Counted from the first letter of the stretch, positions 1-6,829 are shown. The stretch is DNA of 7,080 nucleotides from an uncultured Muribaculum sp. (GCA_947573015.1 CANPDS010000135.1:1-7080); one strand, 5' to 3'. The notes: a model not told the origin generated them from the letters alone. Program-made: numbers and translations.

Positions 1-209
1 ATGCGCCTGTCGAGCATAGCCACAGCCACATCTGCGCCACCCTCCACTGCCGGTAGCACGATCACCCGACGCGCGCTGTCGACCGTACACTTCAGGTCGA
101 GGTAATGGCCCGGCGCGGCATTGGCGCTTGTAGCAGCCAAGTCGGCATGGCAGACTGAGGTTACTGCAATAACAGATACAGATAATGAGGCAAGCAACAG
201 ACGTTTCAT
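1..209 (-). CDS. Secreted protein of unknown function, N-terminal fragment
   Basis: The frame is open on the minus strand from an ATG at 207-209 to the left edge (69 full codons), so only the N-terminus is present. Residues 1-22 form a classical signal peptide: MKR, a hydrophobic stretch (LLLASLSVSVIAV), then SVCHA with likely cleavage before Asp23, so the product is exported. Cys20 is a poor lipobox candidate because Val precedes it. The mature part starts with an Ala/Ser-rich linker and then alternating hydrophobic residues (HYLDLKCTV, RRVIVLPAV, DVAVAML) that look like beta strands, possibly the first sheet of an extracellular beta-sandwich. I do not recognise the family. Positions 1-120 are about 66% GC by hand count, far above the rest of the core window. 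The gene is divergent from the barrel gene that starts at 600 and has a candidate promoter at 343-374. Confidence 0.7.
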   Translation of the reverse strand, partial: MKRLLLASLSVSVIAVTSVCHADLAATSANAAPGHYLDLKCTVDSARRVIVLPAVEGGADVAVAMLDRR

Positions 210-599
210 ATGCGTGAGTTTTAAAGAGTGGGTAAATGGTTGATTGTGAGGCGTGGCTATCACGATGCAGGTTAGTGGCGTTGGGAAATGTGCTGCAACG
301 ACGCCCTAAAAGGACAGCCTCCCAATCATCGCATTTATGTTTGCAAGATAATGGATTTGATAATATTACACAAATAGTTTAACAAATCTTAATCAGCATG
401 ACAATATTTATGCCCACATTGAAAAGCCAACAAGATACTGAACTTTTTTCCCTCTATTGCGTAATAAGATTAGACACTCAAGTAAGTCTTAAAATTATTA
501 CGTATATAAATATTTTATATTTCGCGACTTACTTATTCAAAAGACATTACAACTTTATATTACCAATATTTATATACCAAATTTCTAAATGTATCTATT
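210..599. other. Divergent intergenic region, about 390 bp, no gene seen
   Basis: This separates the leftward secreted-protein gene from the rightward barrel gene. The half next to the barrel gene (about 360-599) is strongly AT-rich, as expected for Bacteroidetes promoter DNA. I find no convincing ORF, RNA gene or strong hairpin. On the plus strand there is one possible -7 box (TATATTTC, 516-523; 7 of 8 to TAnnTTTG) about 75 nt before the ATG at 600, without a matching -33 TTTG. On the minus strand there is the candidate promoter at 343-374. Confidence 0.6.
343..374 (-). promoter_or_regulatory. Candidate Bacteroidetes-type promoter for the leftward secreted-protein gene
   Basis: Read on the minus strand, TTTG (371-374) and TATCTTGC (343-350) are separated by 20 nt. 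This fits the Bacteroidetes -33 TTTG / -7 TAnnTTTG arrangement, but the -7 box has mismatches at its last two positions. Transcription would start near 337, giving a leader of about 130 nt before the ATG at 209. This is a motif match only. Confidence 0.3.
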
Positions 600-1151
600 A
601 TGAAAAAACTTCTATTCGCACTCGTAGCAGTGGTAATGGGCCTCTCAGCAAGTGCCCAGTCATGGTGGATCGACGGACAGTTAAGCGCCAACCAGACTAA
701 ACACGGTGACGTAAAAAGTGTCAGTGTCGCGGTTCTTCCGGAAGTTGGCTACAGCATCAATGAGAAGTGGGATGTAGCAGCTCAGTTTGGTCTCGCATAC
801 GCACATCAGAAAGCAGGCGACGAAGGGTCAATCCATGGCGCATCGCTCAAATTCAATCCATTCGTACGTTACACATTTGTCAACATTGGTAGAGTAGGCT
901 TCTATGCAGACCTCGCCGGACAATTCCAGACCGGTAAGTTCTTTGATGAAGACGTAGCTGGTGACGAAATTATCAATGGCACACTTTGGGGCATCGGCAT
1001 CAAACCGGGTGTAAAATATGCAGTCAATGATCATGTAGTATTCTCAGCAGCCCTTGGATTCCTCGGCTATAAGAGATGCCATGACTACCAGTTTGCCGGC
1101 ATGAGCTTCAACACCGGCAACATGAGCATCGGCGTAACCTACGTGTTCTAA
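600..1151 (+). CDS. Small outer-membrane beta-barrel protein (OmpX/OmpW-like size)
   Basis: This 183-residue protein is predicted to sit in the outer membrane. Residues 1-19 are a signal peptide (MKKLLFALVAVVMGLSASA), cleaved before Gln20. The mature part shows roughly eight alternating amphipathic strands (about 21-32, 41-54, 57-71, 81-96, 99-113, 126-143, 146-159 and 174-183), separated by short polar turns. It ends in the strand MSIGVTYVF with a terminal Phe, the usual C-terminal signal for barrel assembly by BamA. That matches the eight-stranded 'outer membrane beta-barrel' family common in Bacteroidales; specific function, such as a small porin, adhesin or structural barrel, cannot be told. 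The ATG at 600 is chosen because it starts the signal peptide directly. An upstream ATG at 398 is in another frame. No Shine-Dalgarno is visible, as is normal in this phylum. It is monocistronic, followed by a strong terminator. Confidence 0.85.
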   Translation: MKKLLFALVAVVMGLSASAQSWWIDGQLSANQTKHGDVKSVSVAVLPEVGYSINEKWDVAAQFGLAYAHQKAGDEGSIHGASLKFNPFVRYTFVNIGRVGFYADLAGQFQTGKFFDEDVAGDEIINGTLWGIGIKPGVKYAVNDHVVFSAALGFLGYKRCHDYQFAGMSFNTGNMSIGVTYVF

Positions 1152-1174
1152 CGCAATCATTCTCAATAACCGGC

Positions 1175-1217
1175 ATCCTCCGGAGGGCATATATAGTGCC
1201 CCCGGGGGATTTTTTTT
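1175..1217 (+). terminator. Rho-independent terminator of the beta-barrel gene
   Basis: A 15-nt arm (1175-1189) pairs with a 14-nt arm (1197-1210) across a 7-nt loop (TATATAG). The only irregularities are one bulged A (1184) and one G-T wobble. The stem is GC-rich and is followed immediately by a run of eight Ts (1210-1217). It starts 23 bp after the barrel stop codon and insulates it from the nuclease gene. Confidence 0.92.
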
Positions 1218-1249
1218 GCCATTATGCCTCTTAATCCACAAATACGTAT

Positions 1250-1257
1250 TATTTTTG
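1250..1257 (+). promoter_or_regulatory. Putative -7 box of the nuclease gene
   Basis: TATTTTTG matches the Bacteroidetes -7 consensus TAnnTTTG exactly and lies 49 bp before the ATG at 1307, just after the preceding terminator. No TTTG is present at the preferred spacing of about 19-21 nt upstream; the nearest one ends at 1218, 31 nt away. The -33 element is therefore weak or absent. Confidence 0.45.
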
Positions 1258-1306
1258 CATAAGCAACATCTAACCCAACCAATCATATTCAACAAAGCAA
1301 TAGCGA

Positions 1307-2875
1307 ATGAATCGATTTTACTTGATCGCGCTCGGAGCCATAATCGCAGCCCCGGCGCTTGTTTCGGCACAAATCCCCGAAGGTTATTATGATGCTACCA
1401 AGGGGTTGAAAGGTGCGGAACTTAAAGATGCATTATTTAACACAATAAAAAATCCAAACACACCAGGCTACGGTCCGGGACAGGGAAAAACATGGTGGTA
1501 TTTCTATGAAACCGACCAACTCCCCGACGGGACATACCGCAACCGCTACAGCGATCTGGTATTTGAAGTTGGAGAACGTGGCAGCCGTCCGCAAAAGGAT
1601 ATAAAAGGCACCACCAATACTAACGGCAATTATGTGGAGATGAATATCGAGCACTCCTTTCCAAGTTCGTGGTGGGGTGGAACAAAGAACTCTCAATACA
1701 ACGACCTCTTCAACTTGTATCCATCCGACAACAGCACCAACAGTTCAAAGTCGAATCTCGTAATGGATAAAGTAGCCTCAGTGTCGAGCGATGACGGATA
1801 TACCAAAATCGGCACAGGCACCCATCTATCGACTAAAGTCTGGGAACCGATCGATGAATACAAGGGAGACTTCTGCCGTGGCTATATGTATATGATCACC
1901 GCATGGCAAAACACGACATGGACTTCAGCCGCCACAGCCGCCTCAAGCGCATTTCTTGATAATAACACATATCCGACTCTGCTCGACTGGTCGGCAAAGC
2001 TCTACTCAGAGTGGTGCCGCCTCGACGGGCCAGATCAAGTTGAGATTGACCGCAACAACACTATCTATAAGATTCAGGGCAACCGCAACCCATTTATAGA
2101 CTTTCCCAATCTTTTCGAGTATCTCTGGGGCGACAGCACAGCATATGCATTCGATCCTGAGAAAACAGCAATCGCAGGTGGTGGAACATATACACCCGCA
2201 CCACCTATGGACCCGAGCAATCCTGACCACTATCTGCGTATGCCACAAATATATTATGCCGATTATATGCAAGCCGACAATGACTGCACTCAAGATATTG
2301 TCACACCTCCCGGCAGCTATTCAAAAGTATGGGTACGTCAATCAAAATTTGGATGGGTAGCCAACTCAATGATATCATCCGTGCGCTACGAGAGCGAAGG
2401 CACACTCAAGACAGCAGACATAGATCTGTCGAACTATACAAACGCATATCTTCAGTTTGAACATGCCGTCAATTATCTCAAAACACCTACCGACTTCTTT
2501 GAAGTGCGCATTGTAGGCGAACACTTCAATGAGTCGCTCAACAACGTAGTGAAGTGGCCAGCAGGTAATTCATGGACATTCAACCAGTCAGGCGTGATAG
2601 ATCTATCCAAATATGTTGGTGAGGTGATACATTTTGAGTTCACATACACCAGTAATGCAGTAGATGGACAATGCGGCGCTTGGGAAATAAAGAACCTTGA
2701 AGTGCGTGGAGGTTCCACAACAGGCATTGATGATATTGTCAAAGATAGCGATATCATATTCGACCCATTGGCACCGGCAGAATATTATACTATCGACGGA
2801 CGCCGTGCCGAGAGCACAACAAAGGGTCTAATCATAGTGCGTCAGAATGGGCATACTTTCAAGATCGTGAGATAG
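1307..2875 (+). CDS. Secreted endonuclease I-family nuclease with beta-sandwich and C-terminal sorting-type tail
   Basis: The 522-residue product is predicted to degrade DNA (possibly RNA) outside the cell. Residues 1-21 are a signal peptide (cleavage near VSA/Q). Residues about 22-280 are an endonuclease I domain of the His-Me finger type. They contain NIEHSFPSSWW, with probable general base His116 and metal ligand Glu115; DLFNLYPSD (133-141); Asn145, aligned with the family's metal-binding Asn; the conserved helix KGDFCRGYMYM (186-196); and the closing signature IQGNRNPFID (256-265). Residues about 315-468 resemble a jelly-roll 'choice-of-anchor' beta-sandwich. The last 50 residues (YYTIDGRR, KGLIIV, FKIVR) resemble the tail of Bacteroidales exported proteins and type IX secretion C-terminal domains. 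Simple endonucleases of this family are about 230-280 residues, so the C-terminal half is an addition. A DLHH or DMHN motif is usual where this protein has DLFN. Catalytic assignment is by motif alignment. Confidence 0.93.
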   Translation: MNRFYLIALGAIIAAPALVSAQIPEGYYDATKGLKGAELKDALFNTIKNPNTPGYGPGQGKTWWYFYETDQLPDGTYRNRYSDLVFEVGERGSRPQKDIKGTTNTNGNYVEMNIEHSFPSSWWGGTKNSQYNDLFNLYPSDNSTNSSKSNLVMDKVASVSSDDGYTKIGTGTHLSTKVWEPIDEYKGDFCRGYMYMITAWQNTTWTSAATAASSAFLDNNTYPTLLDWSAKLYSEWCRLDGPDQVEIDRNNTIYKIQGNRNPFIDFPNLFEYLWGDSTAYAFDPEKTAIAGGGTYTPAPPMDPSNPDHYLRMPQIYYADYMQADNDCTQDIVTPPGSYSKVWVRQSKFGWVANSMISSVRYESEGTLKTADIDLSNYTNAYLQFEHAVNYLKTPTDFFEVRIVGEHFNESLNNVVKWPAGNSWTFNQSGVIDLSKYVGEVIHFEFTYTSNAVDGQCGAWEIKNLEVRGGSTTGIDDIVKDSDIIFDPLAPAEYYTIDGRRAESTTKGLIIVRQNGHTFKIVR

Positions 2876-2907
2876 TCCATACAGAACTTGTCAATACACG
2901 GATAACC

Positions 2908-2960
2908 AACAATAATAAAGCCGGGGATGCAAAAAATGCATTCCCGGCTTTATTATTGTT
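2908..2960. terminator. Bidirectional terminator with 24-bp stem between convergent genes
   Basis: Arms 2908-2931 and 2937-2960 pair over all 24 positions, with a single G-T wobble (2926/2942) and an AAAAA loop. The stem has a GC core (GCCGGG/CCCGGC) and outer AT-rich flanks, so each strand's transcript ends in a T-rich run (TTTATTATTGTT on both strands). It lies 32 bp after the nuclease stop and 12 bp before the lipoprotein stop, so it can end both genes. Confidence 0.93.
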
Positions 2961-2972
2961 CCGAACAAACTG

Positions 2973-3665
2973 CTATTTTGTGACTGCACGAATTGACTGA
3001 CCGAATATGCGTAACTCATCGGTTGTAGTAATCGTCATGTACTGCACATTGAAATCAAGACATTGCGATGAAGTTCCCGCTCCATGGCTCGCGCTCCAAT
3101 AGCGACCTGCAACATTAGCTTCCTTGATGGCAGAGCCACTTTTATAACCGGCGGCAGCAAGAAATATACTGTTGCCATTGGGGCCAGTCACCTTATAACC
3201 ATTCACACTATCCTGCGTGACATATTCCCATTTGCAGGTGTTGATCAGCTCCTTCAACTCTTTTTTGGTAGGCATACGCCATGGAAGCCCCCAATTCTGT
3301 GATGCAGCGTCATATCGGGCAACGAGATTACCATTGTCGACTACACTATTAGCTTTCAGGCTCTTAAATCCCCAAGCACTATTATACTTTGTAAACTCCG
3401 GTTTTGTCTCAATTTCACCCCAGCCATAATACGTACTGTCGCCACCGACATTTTCAGTAGCCCAGCGCACCGAAAGTCCGAGATCTGCCACACCATGTCC
3501 ATTTATGGTGTCAGACACAACAGTTACCACGGTTCCAAGAGTGTCATTGTTAATCTCTTCATCAGTCTCTCCAGAAGACTTTGCCGAATTTCCTCCACAC
3601 GATTGCAAGTTCAACGAAAGGGCTGCCATAGCCACAAACGAATAGAACACACGTTTCTTTAACAT
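2973..3665 (-). CDS. FISUMP-domain-like lipoprotein
   Basis: This 230-residue protein has a lipoprotein signal (MLKKRVFYSF, hydrophobic core, lipobox LQSC with Cys23 as the acylated residue). A polar acidic linker runs from about 24 to 57, followed by one globular domain. The domain carries the Fibrobacter-succinogenes-major-paralogous-type pattern seen in many Bacteroidales surface proteins: DLGLSVRWATENVG (61-74), YYGWGE (79-84), GLPWRMPTKKELKEL (126-140), GYKVTGPNGNSIFL (156-169), AAGY (171-174), GRYWSAS (187-193) and SIRAV (224-228). Function in this family is generally unknown; a carbohydrate- or surface-binding role is only a guess. It is tethered to a membrane, and the Lys/Asp-rich surface-export motif is not obvious right after Cys23, so its leaflet is undecided. 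It is transcribed alone: its own -7 box lies upstream and the shared terminator lies downstream. Confidence 0.85.
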   Translation of the reverse strand: MLKKRVFYSFVAMAALSLNLQSCGGNSAKSSGETDEEINNDTLGTVVTVVSDTINGHGVADLGLSVRWATENVGGDSTYYGWGEIETKPEFTKYNSAWGFKSLKANSVVDNGNLVARYDAASQNWGLPWRMPTKKELKELINTCKWEYVTQDSVNGYKVTGPNGNSIFLAAAGYKSGSAIKEANVAGRYWSASHGAGTSSQCLDFNVQYMTITTTDELRIFGQSIRAVTK

Positions 3666-3719
3666 AATATTTCTAATTAAATTTGAGATAGGTTCTTAAA
3701 ACCTCTTAATGCTACTCCA

Positions 3720-3727
3720 CAAAGTTA
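3720..3727 (-). promoter_or_regulatory. -7 box of the FISUMP-like lipoprotein gene
   Basis: On the minus strand this reads TAACTTTG, an exact TAnnTTTG match, 54 bp before the ATG at 3665. That gives a leader of about 50 nt. A clear TTTG at -33 is not seen. The same octamer occurs in front of the LtaS-like gene at 6471-6478. Confidence 0.55.
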
Positions 3728-3879
3728 AACATTATAATGATAAATGTTTACTTAAATTCATTTTTATTATAGATGTCCTTGAATTTTAAGCAGCCACTTA
3801 TCCACAAATTTATCAGAAATATAGCCCTATATCTACCTTACTATTCCTGATACACAGTATCCAATCAATAAATGATAAA

Positions 3880-3897
3880 GATTCACTGTCATGAATC
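3880..3897 (-). terminator. Possible weak terminator at the end of the PAP2 gene
   Basis: On the minus strand GATTCA pairs with TGAATC around a 6-nt loop (TGACAG), followed by the T-rich stretch CTTTATCATTTATTG. The stem is only 6 bp, is AT-rich and overlaps the TGA stop (3896-3898), so it is weak and may be chance. The remaining intergenic DNA (3666-3879) holds only the lipoprotein -7 box. Confidence 0.3.
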
Positions 3898-4618
3898 AGG
3901 CAAAATAGGCAAATAAAGAGATAAACAGAAGAACGGTTGTAGTAAGCACCCCTGTGGCACATATCAGCACCGAATTACTCATATTTATCTCCGGTATTAA
4001 TGATCCGAAATTGATATGTACGGTGTCATGATTTGGTTTGAGAGGATGACGTAAAATCCAGATTCCCACCATTTCTGTGATACGATAGGAAATATATCCC
4101 ATCAACGCACCTATTAACGCTCCGACTATCAGATCGCCCGGATAGTGCACACCAAGATACACGCGACTATAGCAGTTGAAAAGCGCCCATGCGAAAAGTG
4201 AATACACAGCCAAGCGGCGGCGACGGAACACATATGAAAGATATGTAGCCACTGCAAAAGTATTGGCGGCATGACATGATGGAAATCCATAACTCCCACC
4301 CCTGTATCCCCACACGATATGCACGAACTGCGAAATAGGATTATCTGGATTGGATGGACGCAGACGATGCACATATGGACGGATCAAAGTTGCGCATGTC
4401 TGATCAGCAAGAGTGACAGTAAGCGCCACACCGAGGGCCACAATGATGCCGCCAACAAAGCCATAACGGTGTACGACCATGGCGAAAATCATCACATACA
4501 TCGGCACCCATACAAATCGGTGGGAGAGAAGCATCATGAACTGGTCAAGCGCAGGAGTATGGAATGAATTGAGGAAAAGAAAGACCTGCGTGTCAATCTG
4601 GGAGAGAAATTCTATCAT
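3896..4618 (-). CDS. PAP2-family membrane lipid phosphatase
   Basis: This 240-residue integral membrane enzyme is predicted to remove phosphate from a lipid phosphate or diphosphate on the periplasmic side. All three PAP2 motifs are intact: Arg80-x6-Arg87-Pro88 (RPYVHRLRP), Pro113-Ser-Cys-His116 with the catalytic acid/base His116 (the usual PSGH has Cys in place of Gly), and Ser151-Arg152-x5-His158-x3-Asp162 (SRVYLGVHYPGD), whose His158 forms the phosphohistidine. Hydrophobic segments lie near 35-50, 54-72, 117-130, 137-150, 163-180 and 216-239. Candidate substrates are undecaprenyl diphosphate, phosphatidate/phosphatidylglycerol phosphate, or lipid A phosphate (PAP2 enzymes act on lipid A in Bacteroides). 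Sequence alone does not choose between them. Its ATG overlaps the TGA of the upstream LtaS-like gene (ATGA, 4615-4618), so the two are co-transcribed and probably translationally coupled. Confidence 0.93.
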   Translation of the reverse strand: MIEFLSQIDTQVFLFLNSFHTPALDQFMMLLSHRFVWVPMYVMIFAMVVHRYGFVGGIIVALGVALTVTLADQTCATLIRPYVHRLRPSNPDNPISQFVHIVWGYRGGSYGFPSCHAANTFAVATYLSYVFRRRRLAVYSLFAWALFNCYSRVYLGVHYPGDLIVGALIGALMGYISYRITEMVGIWILRHPLKPNHDTVHINFGSLIPEINMSNSVLICATGVLTTTVLLFISLFAYFA

Positions 4619-6471
4619 CTCTGTTGTAAATCGGTATAAAGTATTTGCAAATAAGCTCTGACAGCCTTTAGTGAAAGAGAATCCCCTTCCTCATCAGCAT
4701 CAGAGGTCACATTAATCGTAGCCACACCATCAGGCGTGACTATTGAGGCATGCTCCGCCTCACTAAAGAAAGCCATCTCAGGGCGCTGTGGATCAAAAAT
4801 ATCATGACTGAACGGAATCCCGTTATATGATATACCCAATAGCCCGAGAATCGTTGCAGCAATATCCGTCTGAGCCACAATGTCATCAATGGGTTCTGGA
4901 GGTGACATGACGGCTCCACCAGTAATCACAAGTGGCACATGATGACGTTCAGCCTGAGACATAAGCGTATCTGGCCATACAGCAAAATGATCAGGAACTA
5001 TCACTACGAGTGAACGGTTCCAACGGGAAGTGCGAGACAACGAATCGATCCACTCACCCAGAGAATGGTCGGCATATGCGAATGCATTGAGGCGCGGATC
5101 GGAATAGTCAGATCGGAACGGAACGTCAAACGGTTCATGCGAGCTGGATGTCTGTATCACAGTGAAACGCGGCACAGAATCAGCATTTCCATCCAAATCA
5201 GCCAATGCACGGTTGAACACAAGATGATCTGGCGCCCCCCACTTGCTCATACGCTGTGTCACCGGAAAGTCAACATCAGAGACAATATGGTCAAATCCGG
5301 ATGACACCAGATAAGCGTTCATACTCGTGAAGTTGATATCCCCACCATAATAATATGAAAGATCATAGCCAGCCTCTTTAAGCGATGCCGGTAACGATGG
5401 AAGACGATCCGTCTTTTCTACAAATTTCATTATAGAAGTGGTAGGCTGGCCGGGATAGCCGCTAAGTACCGCCGGTAAGGCTCTGTCAGTACGGAAACTC
5501 GATGCATAGCATTGCGTGAACAACCATCCCTGTCTTGCTATTGAATCAAGCCTCATTGCTACCGGTGCACCACCAAGGGATGGCAACAAATGCGCTGAAA
5601 AACTCTCGAGAATCACAAGATATATATCCGGACGAGATGTAGACAACCGAGGAGGGGCAATAGTATCGCCCAAAGACTTCTGACTGAGTTCTCTCAATAT
5701 TCCGTTTGCCTCATCTTCTGAATAATAATGAAACTGAGAATCAAAATCATTCTGATGGGATGCGGAATAAAGAAAAGAGAATAGCGGATTGACCGCCGCA
5801 TGATTCATGCGCGTATCAGCACTGAAATAAGAACGGCTAAGATTCATTGTGCTCACAGTCAGGCCGCCACGTATAGGTAAGAAGAGAGCGGCAGTCAACA
5901 CAAATAGAATCAAAGCACACTTGATACGCTTCATGCCGGTTGAGATGACATCAATCGGCACAAGACGCACCCATAACAGCAGCAATGCTGAAAACAACAG
6001 CGCGAGCACCACAAGCATCACAGATGCTCCAAACACACCTCCGCTTGCCATTGCAGAACCAGGAGATGACAGGAAATAGAACAGTGGTGTAGTGTCAAGC
6101 TTGAATCCCCAATAGGGATACAGCATTGCATCGGCAGTTACCGCAAGCGCACATATCAGAGCTGTTATAATCAACACAATACGCAAAACACAACGGATAA
6201 TCTGGACAATGCGGTCAGATACAGCAAACGAACTGCCCAACAATATCAATGATGGAATGACAGTAAGGTATCCAGCCATTGAAAAATCCATAGGTAACCC
6301 ATGCCATATTACAGCCAGAAACTCACCTAAGCACAAACCGGAATATGTAGCAGCATTTACGAGCACAAAGGCACACTTGGCAATCACAAAAATGACCGTC
6401 AACTGCACAAATATAGAAAATAGTAGTATGATTCTCGGTTTCACTGCTGCATTGTGCTGAATTTCGGTCAC
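4615..6471 (-). CDS. LtaS-type membrane sulfatase-fold phosphotransferase
   Basis: The 618-residue frame has about five N-terminal membrane helices (about 13-36, 66-84, 92-113, 146-170 and 182-200) and then a periplasmic alkaline-phosphatase/sulfatase-fold domain (about 280-560). Catalytic residues line up with lipoteichoic acid synthase: Glu289 (VILESFSA), nucleophile Thr328 (SFRTDRALPAVLSG), His445 (SSSHEPF) and the Asp494-His495 pair (VPDHF). The domain uses Thr and has no sulfatase C-x-P-x-R motif. Relatives transfer phosphoglycerol or phosphoethanolamine from phospholipid to glycolipids, glycans or lipid A. Lipoteichoic acid is not expected in a Gram-negative, so the acceptor is probably an envelope glycan or lipid (inference). 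The longest frame begins with GTG at 6469-6471, but that codon overlaps an exact -7 box. GTG at 6442-6444 (start MKPRIILLF, 609 residues) is the more likely start. It is first gene of a two-gene unit with the PAP2 phosphatase. Confidence 0.88.
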   Translation of the reverse strand: MTEIQHNAAVKPRIILLFSIFVQLTVIFVIAKCAFVLVNAATYSGLCLGEFLAVIWHGLPMDFSMAGYLTVIPSLILLGSSFAVSDRIVQIIRCVLRIVLIITALICALAVTADAMLYPYWGFKLDTTPLFYFLSSPGSAMASGGVFGASVMLVVLALLFSALLLLWVRLVPIDVISTGMKRIKCALILFVLTAALFLPIRGGLTVSTMNLSRSYFSADTRMNHAAVNPLFSFLYSASHQNDFDSQFHYYSEDEANGILRELSQKSLGDTIAPPRLSTSRPDIYLVILESFSAHLLPSLGGAPVAMRLDSIARQGWLFTQCYASSFRTDRALPAVLSGYPGQPTTSIMKFVEKTDRLPSLPASLKEAGYDLSYYYGGDINFTSMNAYLVSSGFDHIVSDVDFPVTQRMSKWGAPDHLVFNRALADLDGNADSVPRFTVIQTSSSHEPFDVPFRSDYSDPRLNAFAYADHSLGEWIDSLSRTSRWNRSLVVIVPDHFAVWPDTLMSQAERHHVPLVITGGAVMSPPEPIDDIVAQTDIAATILGLLGISYNGIPFSHDIFDPQRPEMAFFSEAEHASIVTPDGVATINVTSDADEEGDSLSLKAVRAYLQILYTDLQQR

Positions 6472-6478
6472 AAAGTTA
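6471..6478 (-). promoter_or_regulatory. -7 box of the LtaS-like/PAP2 operon
   Basis: The minus strand reads TAACTTTG, an exact TAnnTTTG match identical to the box before the lipoprotein gene. A start of transcription near 6464 would give a leader of about 20 nt before the GTG at 6442-6444, and would exclude the GTG at 6469-6471. No good -33 TTTG lies at the expected spacing. The box is isolated in about 100 bp of AT-rich, gene-free DNA (6472-6574). Confidence 0.45.
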
Positions 6479-6574
6479 TACTATTTTGACCAATATCAGC
6501 GCATTTATCTCCAATTTTTAGAGTATCTTACAGAGAATTATATCTTTTTCGCATACAGAAACATTCTCCGATAA

Positions 6575-6829
6575 TCATGTATTCAGGCGCACTTTAATTC
6601 CACGGTAAGACATCGCCAAAGCTACCGCAAGCAAACACGATATCACCCCGACGGATAGAATCTCACTATGTATAAAAGTTGCTCCAAATGCAGCTACCAC
6701 TACAATAAAGAGCATAACGACAAGACGCAATGTAGCTCTGTCGACCTCATACTGATAATAATGATGATTTACGAGATAATACACTATGCAGTCTATGGCA
6801 TGGATTATAGCTACAGCCACTCCAAGGCC
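6575..6829 (-). CDS. Membrane protein C-terminal fragment, flippase-like; 5' end missing
   Basis: About 84 C-terminal residues can be supported (ending RGIKVRLNT, stop TGA 6575-6577). They contain three hydrophobic segments: GLGVAVAIIHAIDCIVYYLV, LRLVVMLFIVVVAAFGA, and EILSVGVISCLLAVALAM. The first two are joined by a basic/aromatic loop (NHHYYQYEVDRAT). This pattern resembles the last helices of polysaccharide flippases (Wzx/MATE-like) in Bacteroidales; that identification is tentative. The frame stays open up to an ATG at 6968-6970, but the extra N-terminal residues are charged, low-complexity and antisense to a convincing dehydrogenase, so I treat them as spurious. The real N-terminus appears to be lost at the compositional break near 6800-6840. 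A GTG at 6818-6820 could be a start if this were a genuinely small protein. Confidence 0.5.
   Translation of the reverse strand, partial: GLGVAVAIIHAIDCIVYYLVNHHYYQYEVDRATLRLVVMLFIVVVAAFGATFIHSEILSVGVISCLLAVALAMSYRGIKVRLNT

Noticed and set aside
302..330. Possible hairpin in the left leader (GGGAGGCTGTCC with nearby GGGCG)
   Set aside because: Only about 4-5 pairs including wobbles form around the TTTTA loop, and no T-run follows. This is not enough for a terminator or a named riboswitch.
398..700. Plus-strand open frame of 100 codons before and across the start of the barrel gene
   Set aside because: Its first two thirds lie in AT-rich promoter DNA with no protein-like pattern, and the rest is an out-of-frame reading of the barrel signal peptide.
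2908..2960. Inverted repeat as a possible insertion-sequence end or attachment site
   Set aside because: The arms are separated by only 5 nt, there is no transposase nearby, and its position between two convergent stop codons fits a terminator.
4129..4374. Overlapping open frames on both strands inside the PAP2 gene
   Set aside because: The PAP2 frame carries all three catalytic motifs; the others show no motif and are Cys/His/Ile-rich as expected for shadow frames.
4615..6471. Arylsulfatase assignment for the LtaS-like gene
   Set aside because: There is no C/S-x-P-x-R maturation motif. The nucleophile region is FRTDRA, with an N-terminal five-helix membrane domain, which fits LtaS-type transferases.
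6533..6574. GAGAAT/ATTCTC inverted repeat after the membrane-protein stop
   Set aside because: A 6-bp AT-rich stem with a loop of about 24 nt and no proper T-tract is likely chance in AT-rich DNA.
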